From: Glutamicibacter nicotianae
GTDB lineage: Bacteria; Actinomycetota; Actinomycetes; Actinomycetales; Micrococcaceae
DNA: 64,000 bases
Direction: 5' to 3'
NCBI RefSeq assembly: GCF_006539525.1
Contig: NZ_BJNE01000007.1
Coordinates: 99,962-163,961 of the forward strand
Every line of letters starts with the position of its first letter. Within the stretch, counting starts at the first letter, position 1. Both the position numbers and the translations under genes were made by a program. The notes below the pieces were generated by a model. The model was not told the DNA's origin. It saw only the letters and a list, made by a program, of their open reading frames with translations, and made no database searches. Of the stretch, positions 19,484-26,835 are shown in pieces.

Positions 19484-21184
19484 ATGAGCGGAACAATCAG
19501 CCAAGCCCTCGCCGGGCTGGCACAAGCAATCGAGGACACGCCGGCCCTCAACGTCGACGACGCCCTGGCCTTGGCCGCGTTCCTCCCCCGCCTGCAGCAG
19601 ACCCTGCTCCCGGACGCTTCGTCCACCCCGCCCTCCGATGTTCCGTCCGCAGGCCGCGTGCCGCACTACCTGCACGACCCGCGCTATGCCCTGGCCTTGG
19701 CCACCGCCGCCGAGGCAGCAACCCACCAGGGACAGCGCCTGCAGATCTACGCGGCCCACCTCGTTGAGGACACCGCCGCCCACACCCTCATCCCGGAAGA
19801 GCTGGCCGCTGCCCGCGAGAACCGCAGCGATTTCAGCATTCCCGCCACGCGCACCGGAGCGCGGCCCGGCTCCCCCGGCCCCGCGACGCTGTTGGCTTCC
19901 TGGCTGCGTACCGAGCATTTCGAAGCGAAACGCCGCATCCAGGCCGCCCACCACGTCTACGCGCAATACGGCTACCAGCACCAGAGGTACCCTGCACAGT
20001 TCCCGCTGCTGGCCGAGCGTTTCAATGACCCGCACCAGCCGCCAGCCGAAGTGCTCAGCGCGGCCCGGCGCCTGGCCGCGCTGGAACCCACTCTGGACGA
20101 ATTCGCCGCACCGGCCACTGCCTCGGCGCTCAGCGAAGACGGCGAGCTGCTTGAATCCGTCGTCGATGAGCACTTGGATGAGCCTGATCCGGGCACCCGC
20201 CGCCGCTTGGTCGGCAACTTCCTCAAGGCCCAGAAGGAACGACTCGGCAAGAAGCGGCCCGAAGCGCTGGAAGGGGTGTTCCGGCGAGGTGAACGCGACG
20301 GGCTGGTTCATTACGATCTCGCCCTGCGCCCCACCCGTGCGGAGCTCTTCGAGTCGGGCATCTCGCAAATCGACAATCCACGCTCTGCACCGGGCCAGGC
20401 CGCGCGCCAAGCTTTCACCGATCCGCTGCAAGACGATCCAGGGCAAGACACTGGAGACGGCACTTTCTACCGGCCAGGCAGTGGAACCCATCCGGACTTC
20501 GTCACCGATGAAGAAGCCGCGGCCAGCGAAGAACCTGGCCCTGAGCCACTTTCTCCCGCGGCACGCCGTCTCAACGGCCTGTTGAATTTGCTGGAGATCA
20601 ATTCGAAACGCTTGCAGGAGCTGCTCCACGCAGTGCAGAACGGAGAATCCGGACAGGGCACCGAAGATCTTGCTGGCGGCTCCGTCAAGGTCCCCGCCAT
20701 CACGCCGAAAATCGTGGTAATGCTGACCTTGGATGAGCTGGAAGGCCGGGCACGAACCCACGGCATCACCCAGCATGGATTCAAGCTCAACGCTACCGAC
20801 CTGCGCCAGACCCTCGCCAGGGCACGCATCATCCCGATGGTGCTCGGCGGCAAGGGCGAGCTGCTGGATATCGGCCGCAGCCAACGCAAGCATCCGGGAT
20901 ACATGCGGCTGGGTATCGCCGTGCGCGATCGCGGCTGCATTGTGCCCGGGTGCACCATGGATCCCGAGCGCTGCAACATCCACCACATCTGGTTCTGGTC
21001 CGAGGGCGGTGTCACCGCGGTCTATTGGAGCGCGATGCTCTGCGACACGCATCATCATGACGTGCATGCCGGACTGATCAAGGTCATTCCCGATGGCGGG
21101 GTGCCCAAGGTCATCCTGCCCAGCTTCATCGATCCTGCCCAGCAACCGGTACGCAACAACTACCACATGGCAGCGGCCGCCTAG
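19484..21184 (+). CDS. DUF222 / 13E12-repeat protein with C-terminal HNH nuclease domain
   Basis: A 566-residue protein of the multi-copy actinobacterial DUF222-HNH family. The N-terminal and central helical DUF222 region ends in RLGIAVRDRGCIVPGCTMDP. The HNH motif follows: CNIHHIWFWSEGG and LCDTHHHDVHAG (about residues 500-530), with paired Cys and His as zinc and metal ligands. All catalytic positions look intact. The role of this family is not established, although many copies sit in mobile DNA. The N-terminus is long and rich in Ala and Arg. The ATG is preceded by a distinctive promoter motif at 19424-19477. Confidence 0.9.
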   Translation: MSGTISQALAGLAQAIEDTPALNVDDALALAAFLPRLQQTLLPDASSTPPSDVPSAGRVPHYLHDPRYALALATAAEAATHQGQRLQIYAAHLVEDTAAHTLIPEELAAARENRSDFSIPATRTGARPGSPGPATLLASWLRTEHFEAKRRIQAAHHVYAQYGYQHQRYPAQFPLLAERFNDPHQPPAEVLSAARRLAALEPTLDEFAAPATASALSEDGELLESVVDEHLDEPDPGTRRRLVGNFLKAQKERLGKKRPEALEGVFRRGERDGLVHYDLALRPTRAELFESGISQIDNPRSAPGQAARQAFTDPLQDDPGQDTGDGTFYRPGSGTHPDFVTDEEAAASEEPGPEPLSPAARRLNGLLNLLEINSKRLQELLHAVQNGESGQGTEDLAGGSVKVPAITPKIVVMLTLDELEGRARTHGITQHGFKLNATDLRQTLARARIIPMVLGGKGELLDIGRSQRKHPGYMRLGIAVRDRGCIVPGCTMDPERCNIHHIWFWSEGGVTAVYWSAMLCDTHHHDVHAGLIKVIPDGGVPKVILPSFIDPAQQPVRNNYHMAAAA

Positions 21185-21212
21185 CTCGCGGTCCTACGGC
21201 ATCCATACCAGG

Positions 21213-22523
21213 TTAGATCAAGAATGGGCGCCCACCGTGCACGCGCACTGCATGGGCGTTGATACCTATGGGATGCAGGTCGATCCGGTCGATCTCGGCC
21301 CGCTTGTTATTGTCGAAGTCATCGCCAAGAACTGAGTCGCCATTCGGCGTCTTAACCGCCAGGCGTCGTTTGCTGCGGTTCAGCGGTTCGCGTGCGGATT
21401 CCGGAGAGTAGTAGGCGCTCGCCTGTTTCCCTCCCCCATAGAGCCAGGATGCCCGCACGGCAATCGGGCGCGAGCCCCATCCGCTTAATCCCGCGATGAC
21501 CAAACGCTGGCCGGTTCCTTCAAGCAGTTTCCCATTCAGGTTCTCCCCGTAGACCCAGGGCTGGGCCGCAATGCCCAGGAACTCCTCGTGGGAGAGCTGA
21601 TTGACCGCATACACCCCGTGCTCGGGGCAAACCTCGGAACAGAAAATGAATCGCGGATCTTCGAATTCCGTCTTGGATCCGTTCTTGTCGTCGTTCCGGC
21701 ACAGGCAATTCGCGGTTTCATCCGTGTCGATGAGGATCGCGTTTCCGCAGGCCCGTAAAGAGGTTGGGCCGATCCGGTGATCCGCTGGCACTTCGAGTGC
21801 GAAAAGGCCCATTGCTTGCAGGTGCATCCAGCGCAATACGCTGATCAGCAAGCTGATGCCCAACAGGATTGCCGCGGCCAACACGTCAAGCCGGTATCCT
21901 TCATCCAAGTCATGCAACGAATGCACTTCTGTGCTGATCAGTTCCCAGCCCAGCCGGAGAATCGGATAAGCCAGGGCGCCCAACGCCAGTTTCCAGACCG
22001 TGGGCGACATTTGCTTGGTGATTCCGAAATCGCGTTCCTGACCCGCGGCCAGTTCGATGCCGCCTGTTGCTTCACGTTTCCAGGATTTCAGCTGGCGTCT
22101 GAACCGGGCATCGAGGATGACTACTGTCAGGGAGAGCAGAAGGAAATAGGCCATCGACAGCATCAGCATCCGTTGCAGATCCCCGGCAGGGGCCAGCAGC
22201 AAATAAACTCCAGCTGCTACACCCAATCCCATCCACGGTGCTTGCCGGCCGCCGCCGAAGATCATGGCGAGGACGGTAGCGATCATCGAAAAGGACGCGA
22301 TATGCCAGAAACCCTGGTCGAGGTACGGCGAATGCAGAAGATCTTGACGGACGAGGATCACTAAAGCAACCAGTGGAAGCCAGGTGGCTGCCGCCACCCA
22401 GAAATTGGGAATGGTGCGTGGAACGGACGCCCATTCTTCGTGGCTGACCTGGCGCATCGGGATCTGACGCCCGGCAACGGTACCTGCCGCGTAGCCTGCC
22501 TGCGAATTCCTTGCCGTTGCCAT
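21213..22523 (-). CDS. Polytopic membrane protein with a Cys-rich C-terminal domain, unknown
   Basis: A 436-residue protein I do not recognise. Residues 1-40 are soluble. About six hydrophobic helices follow (for example FWVAAATWLPLVALVILV, GVAAGVYLLLAPAGDL, VLAAAILLGISLLISVL). From about residue 255 the protein is soluble, with a CLCRNDDKN...FCSEVCPEHGV cluster (CxC, then CxxxC) that could bind a metal. The late segment RLAVKTPNGDSVLGDDFDNN suggests a beta-rich domain. The start is the ATG at 22523. The neighbours (a DUF222-HNH gene and rpsA) give no functional clue. Confidence 0.75.
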   Translation of the reverse strand: MATARNSQAGYAAGTVAGRQIPMRQVSHEEWASVPRTIPNFWVAAATWLPLVALVILVRQDLLHSPYLDQGFWHIASFSMIATVLAMIFGGGRQAPWMGLGVAAGVYLLLAPAGDLQRMLMLSMAYFLLLSLTVVILDARFRRQLKSWKREATGGIELAAGQERDFGITKQMSPTVWKLALGALAYPILRLGWELISTEVHSLHDLDEGYRLDVLAAAILLGISLLISVLRWMHLQAMGLFALEVPADHRIGPTSLRACGNAILIDTDETANCLCRNDDKNGSKTEFEDPRFIFCSEVCPEHGVYAVNQLSHEEFLGIAAQPWVYGENLNGKLLEGTGQRLVIAGLSGWGSRPIAVRASWLYGGGKQASAYYSPESAREPLNRSKRRLAVKTPNGDSVLGDDFDNNKRAEIDRIDLHPIGINAHAVRVHGGRPFLI

Positions 22524-22697
22524 GTGCTTATACCTGTCGTTTGCGAATCCACCTGATCGGTAGACTTTTAGTCTAGCGTCAGCAGGTATTAATCTCAGTG
22601 CTCCTCGGGAGCTATTTCTGGCCGGCCACCGTCAGCATAAATAATTACGAAGAAGACTGGCCGCAGCGATAAACCGGACATATCCACGGGTTAACGA

Positions 22698-22732
22698 ACG
22701 AAGGTCCAACCCTTGCAGGGTTGGACCTTCGT
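22698..22732 (-). terminator. Terminator after rpsA
   Basis: A 15-bp perfect stem (22698-22712 with 22718-22732) and a 5-nt loop, 48 nt beyond the rpsA stop. On the minus strand TCGTTAAC follows, with only a weak U content. Confidence 0.75.
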
Positions 22733-22780
22733 AGATCAGCTAAAGCTAATCACGATTTCCGCACGTGGCAGAAGCCGGAA

Positions 22781-24256
22781 TTAGTTGCCGGTCAGCTTCT
22801 CGCGCAGTGCAGCCAGTGCTTCGTCCGAAGCCAGGGTGCCTGCATCGGTGGCTGGTGCCTCCGAGGAGTACGAAGCTGGAGCTGGCTCGGAACCACCGGC
22901 AGCAGCAGGCTCAGCTTCTGCATCGGCGGCGATTGCGGCAGCAACCTGCTTCTTGTGCGCTTCCCAACGCTCCTGGGCAGCAGCGTACTGTGCTTCCCAT
23001 GCAGCGCGCTGAGCGTCGAAGCCCTCGAGCCATTCGTTCGACTCTGGGTCGAAGCCCTCTGGGTACTTGTAGTTGCCGGCCTCGTCGTACTCTGCAGCCA
23101 TGCCGTAGAGTGCTGGGTCGAACTCGGTGCCCTCTGGGTCAACACCTTCGTTAGCCTGCTTGAGCGACAGCGAGATGCGGCGGCGCTCCAGGTCGATGTC
23201 GATGACCTTGACGAACAGCTCGTCGCCCACGGAGACAACCTGCTCGGCCAGTTCAACGTGGCGAACTGCCAGCTCGGAGATGTGAACCAGGCCTTCGATG
23301 CCGTCTTCGACGCGTACGAACGCACCGAATGGAACCAGCTTGGTAACCTTGCCCGGTACAACCTGACCCAGTGCGTGGGTGCGGGCGAAGGTCTGCCATG
23401 GATCTTCCTGGGTAGCCTTCAGCGACAAGGAAACGCGCTCGCGGTCCAGATCGACTTCCAGAACCTCGACGGTGACTTCCTGGCCAACCTCGACAACCTC
23501 GGATGGGTGGTCGATGTGCTTCCAGGACAGCTCGGAAACGTGTACCAGGCCGTCTACGCCGCCCAGGTCCACGAAGGCACCGAAGTTGACGATGGAGGAA
23601 ACAACGCCCGGACGAACCTGGCCCTTTTCCAGCTTGTTGAGGAAGGTCGAGCGGACCTCGGACTGGGTCTGCTCGAGCCATGCACGGCGGGAGAGCACAA
23701 CGTTGTTGCGGTTCTTGTCCAGCTCGATGATCTTGGCTTCGATTTCCTGGCCGATGTATGGAGCCAGGTCGCGCACACGGCGCATCTCGACGAGCGATGC
23801 TGGCAGGAAGCCACGCAGGCCGATGTCCAGGATGAGGCCACCCTTGACAACCTCGATGACGGTACCGGTAACGACGCCGTCCTCTTCCTTGATCTTTTCG
23901 ATGTCGCCCCAAGCGCGCTCGTACTGTGCACGCTTCTTGGACAGGATCAGGCGGCCTTCCTTGTCTTCCTTGGTCAGGACCAAGGCTTCGACGCTGTCGC
24001 CAACGGTGACAACTTCACCTGGGTCGACGTCGTGCTTGATGGAAAGCTCGCGGGAAGGGATGACACCTTCGGTCTTGTAACCGATGTCGAGCAGAACTTC
24101 GTCGTGGTCAACCTTGACGACGGTGCCTTCGACGAGGTCACCATCGTTGAAGTACTTGATGGTGGCATCGACTGCGGCCAAGAAGTCCTCAGCAGATCCA
24201 ATGTCGTTGATTGCGACGACTGGTGCGCTGTTGTTCTCGTTCGAGGTGATGGTCAT
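22781..24256 (-). CDS. rpsA: 30S ribosomal protein S1
   Basis: Ribosomal S1 (491 residues), which helps mRNA bind the 30S subunit. Four S1/OB repeats follow one another from about residue 38 to 365 (GDLVEGTVVKVDHDEVLLDI; GVVTGTVIEVVKGGLILDIG; GVVSSIVNFGAFVDLGGVDG; GKVTKLVPFGAFVRVEDGIE), the usual actinobacterial count. The C-terminal tail is Ala/Glu-rich and disordered. The start is the ATG at 24256 (MTITSNENNSAP) with a GGAG site 11 nt upstream. The upstream open frame is leader RNA. A near-consensus promoter lies at 24371-24400. Confidence 0.97.
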   Translation of the reverse strand: MTITSNENNSAPVVAINDIGSAEDFLAAVDATIKYFNDGDLVEGTVVKVDHDEVLLDIGYKTEGVIPSRELSIKHDVDPGEVVTVGDSVEALVLTKEDKEGRLILSKKRAQYERAWGDIEKIKEEDGVVTGTVIEVVKGGLILDIGLRGFLPASLVEMRRVRDLAPYIGQEIEAKIIELDKNRNNVVLSRRAWLEQTQSEVRSTFLNKLEKGQVRPGVVSSIVNFGAFVDLGGVDGLVHVSELSWKHIDHPSEVVEVGQEVTVEVLEVDLDRERVSLSLKATQEDPWQTFARTHALGQVVPGKVTKLVPFGAFVRVEDGIEGLVHISELAVRHVELAEQVVSVGDELFVKVIDIDLERRRISLSLKQANEGVDPEGTEFDPALYGMAAEYDEAGNYKYPEGFDPESNEWLEGFDAQRAAWEAQYAAAQERWEAHKKQVAAAIAADAEAEPAAAGGSEPAPASYSSEAPATDAGTLASDEALAALREKLTGN

Positions 24257-24292
24257 GTAGTAGGGACTCCGATGTGGATAGATTTGATCAGT

Positions 24293-24319
24293 CGAAACCC
24301 CGGAAGTCCCGGAATTTCG
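24293..24319 (-). promoter_or_regulatory. Hairpin in the rpsA leader RNA
   Basis: CGAAATTCCGG and CCGGGGTTTCG pair on the minus-strand RNA (11 bp, two of them U-G) around GACTT, 37 nt before the rpsA start. The stem has C-A mismatches in the plus-strand RNA, so it suits the mRNA. It might be an S1 autoregulatory or stabilising element; this is inference. Confidence 0.4.
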
Positions 24320-24370
24320 AAGGGGGTAAAACTTGATTGCGGACACGGCAAAGCCATGGCACGCTGTTCA

Positions 24371-24400
24371 AGTCTACGCGCCTACCACACCGCGGGTCAA
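24371..24400 (-). promoter_or_regulatory. Sigma-70-type promoter of rpsA
   Basis: TTGACC (24400-24395), an 18-nt spacer and TAGACT (24376-24371) read toward rpsA. This is close to the housekeeping consensus and places transcription about 108 nt before the ATG. Confidence 0.7.
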
Positions 24401-24474
24401 AGCGTAACCCGCTAACATCCACGCCAGCATTTTGTGAACTTCGTCATATATATCCGGTTTTCGCCCCCATCCCG

Positions 24475-25788
24475 CTAAAAACCGTGTGGCGTGAATCCCT
24501 CGCGCGCCACGCTGAACGCGCGCCGCCAGTTCCCTGCGCCTGCCCCGCCGACCAGTTCTGCACGGCCGGAATCCAGCAATTGATCAAGTTGCACTGTCCC
24601 GAGATAGAGGCCAGCCACCTCCCTTTCAGAGAGCGCGACCAGCGGCAGGTCGGGATCGGACTGCCCTTCGTCGATTCGGGTCACCGTGGCGCGGGCATCG
24701 GCCACGTCGAAGAGGTAGGTCCCGGAAATCAAATCCATCCGGTCGTTCACGCGCAACAGCAACCGGGCATCATGCTGGTAACCGCGAACCTGGAAAGCGG
24801 CGGCAACATCCAGCACGCGCAGCCATAGCGAATCCTCGATGGAACGCACGTGGTAGTCCCGCACGTTGTCCAGCACCTGGCGCAGCGGATCGGCCACCGG
24901 ACCTTGGCCATGCACTTCCTCCACCAGATCATGGTTGCCCAGATATTCGAAGAGCTTGATCCGGGCGGCATCGCTGGTGGCGATCAGCTTGTGCACCACG
25001 AGCTTCGCCTTTGGTTCGTCCCAGCCGCCGAACTTGTAGGTGGCGAACCCGCCGAGCTGGCCGGCATCGTCGTAGTAGGCGGCAAAGCGCAGGTTCTTCG
25101 GCTTGTCCAAGGTCTCCCAGTTGTCCCAGCGGCCCAGGGCGTAGCCATTGTCGTACTCGGTGCTGTCCACGGAGCCGAAGGTCCGCTCGAACGCGCGGAC
25201 GGCCAGCGCGGAGTAGTCAGCTTCGAGGCGGGCAGGATCGGCGTCCACCACCTTGCCCGGCAGCTGGACTCGCAGCTTCAACCCGCCGGCGCATTTGAGC
25301 GTGAAACGGCATTGGAAGGTGGCCGGTTCGAAACCGTACCGCCCATAGATCGTCGCTTCCGATGCGGTCAACGCGGCCAGCGGGAATCCTTCCTGCTGGG
25401 CATAGGCCAGATCGGCAGTAATCTGCCTGCCCAGCACGCCGCGCCGCCGATAGCTCGGGGCCACGGTGACCGAAGTGATCTTGTGCGCCGGTACCGGTTC
25501 GCCGCCTCCGGCATTGAGCAGCCCAGGAAATGCCCCGTAGGTGTGCACCGGTTCGGTTGCATGGCGCGAGTGCGGTTCGGCGTGCGGGTCGAACACGAGG
25601 CAGAAGCGCATTTTCTGCGCGTAGGTCAGGTCCAGGTAGTTCTTCCAGTTGGGCTCGTCCGGCAGCTGCTCGTAGAACCCGATCCCGGTGGCCCGATGGA
25701 ACAGCTTGATCGCTTCGTCGAGTTCCCCGCTTCGCGCATCGGCCTGGAAGGTCCGGGTTTCCAGCTGCGGCTGGGGCTCTGTTCTCAT
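24475..25788 (-). CDS. Eis-like GNAT N-acetyltransferase
   Basis: A 437-residue protein with the enhanced-intracellular-survival (Eis) architecture: two GNAT-fold regions and a C-terminal sterol-carrier-like domain. The acetyl-CoA site is ITSVTVAPSYRRRGVLGRQI (about residues 110-129), followed by ALTASEATIYGRYGFEPAT. Eis proteins acetylate amines on varied substrates, including some aminoglycosides. The substrate here is unknown, and resistance should not be assumed. The ATG at 25788 follows AAGGAG, which fixes the start over the longer frame. Confidence 0.88.
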   Translation of the reverse strand: MRTEPQPQLETRTFQADARSGELDEAIKLFHRATGIGFYEQLPDEPNWKNYLDLTYAQKMRFCLVFDPHAEPHSRHATEPVHTYGAFPGLLNAGGGEPVPAHKITSVTVAPSYRRRGVLGRQITADLAYAQQEGFPLAALTASEATIYGRYGFEPATFQCRFTLKCAGGLKLRVQLPGKVVDADPARLEADYSALAVRAFERTFGSVDSTEYDNGYALGRWDNWETLDKPKNLRFAAYYDDAGQLGGFATYKFGGWDEPKAKLVVHKLIATSDAARIKLFEYLGNHDLVEEVHGQGPVADPLRQVLDNVRDYHVRSIEDSLWLRVLDVAAAFQVRGYQHDARLLLRVNDRMDLISGTYLFDVADARATVTRIDEGQSDPDLPLVALSEREVAGLYLGTVQLDQLLDSGRAELVGGAGAGNWRRAFSVAREGFTPHGF

Positions 25789-25858
25789 CGTGCTCCTTGG
25801 CGTGGAAGTCGGCTGGTCACAGTCTATGCCCCTGCTGGCCTGTTGCAAGGGGAAGGCC

Positions 25859-26767
25859 TCACCAGGCATCGGAGAGCTTGGCGAATCGCAGGCCTGAATC
25901 CAGCGCCTGGACCAGCCCAAGTGCCAGGCCCTTCGCCGTGCCCGAAGCTGGCTGGTTGAAGTGCCCGATGCCGACATCCCCGGCGCGCAGCTGGCTAACC
26001 TGCGCGGCGACGGTCGTCGCGTCGAAGCTCGCCCCGGCGTCCAGGTTGACTGTGAAGTTCATCGGCAGCACGCCCAGTTCGCGGCACAGCGCCGCGCCGG
26101 CTTCGTCCATGTGGGCGGTGCCGGAGCGGAAGAATTGCGCGGTGATGCCGAACCGCTCGGCCAGGTACAGCTGGTTGCCCATCACTTCGTCGTAGGCCTG
26201 GGCGATCGATCCAGTACCCATGATGCCGTAGGCGCTCTGGCCCCCGGTGGCCAGCGGGGCATGGCTGGTACCGTGGTTGGCGATCTCGAACAGCTCGTCG
26301 CTGGCCAGTTCGGCCAGCAGCCGCGCATTGGCCCGAGCCCAGCGCTGGTTCACGAACAGGGTTGCCGGCACCTGCAACTCGCGCAAGGCATCCAGCAGGG
26401 TTTCGTCCGCGCCGGAGCCGTTTGGTCCCCCGCAGGCATCGAAGGTCAACGCCGCGAATTCGCTGCCCTTAGGCAAGCCCAGCTCGATGCCCGGGATATC
26501 CAGCCCGAACTGCCCGGCCGGAACCTCCTTGAACTTTTCGATCACCTGGTTCCGGCTCGGGTATGCCGCAGGAAAGGCGGACGCTGGCTGGGACGAAGCC
26601 GCGGCGGAAGGCGGTGGGGTTGCCGAGGCTGCCGGGGCCGTGGACCGCTGTTCGGGGGCAACTGCTCTGCAACCGGAGATCAGCCCGGCGGCCAACGCGC
26701 CGAGCCCCAGGCTGCCGGTTTTCAGCGCCCAACGCCGCGAGTACTGCTCCACGTCCGCCTCTTTCAT
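25859..26767 (-). CDS. Exported polysaccharide deacetylase-like lipoprotein
   Basis: A 302-residue NodB-fold protein. A Tat-type signal (SRRWALK, then GSLGLGALAAGLISGC) ends in the lipobox LISGC at about residue 33, so a folded lipoprotein is exported. A Pro/Ala/Ser linker follows. Catalytic motifs are FAALTFDACGG (motif 1, Asp) and NHGTSHAPL (motif 2, two His). The enzyme probably removes acetyl groups from peptidoglycan or another glycan. The start is the ATG at 26767 (MKEADVEQYSRRW), 7 nt after AAAGG. Confidence 0.87.
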   Translation of the reverse strand: MKEADVEQYSRRWALKTGSLGLGALAAGLISGCRAVAPEQRSTAPAASATPPPSAAASSQPASAFPAAYPSRNQVIEKFKEVPAGQFGLDIPGIELGLPKGSEFAALTFDACGGPNGSGADETLLDALRELQVPATLFVNQRWARANARLLAELASDELFEIANHGTSHAPLATGGQSAYGIMGTGSIAQAYDEVMGNQLYLAERFGITAQFFRSGTAHMDEAGAALCRELGVLPMNFTVNLDAGASFDATTVAAQVSQLRAGDVGIGHFNQPASGTAKGLALGLVQALDSGLRFAKLSDAW

Positions 26768-26835
26768 CAAGCCTTTGGGTCATGCCTAAGGGCAGGAGCA
26801 CGACGCGGTGCCCCTGCCCTGCTGGTTGCAGCGCG

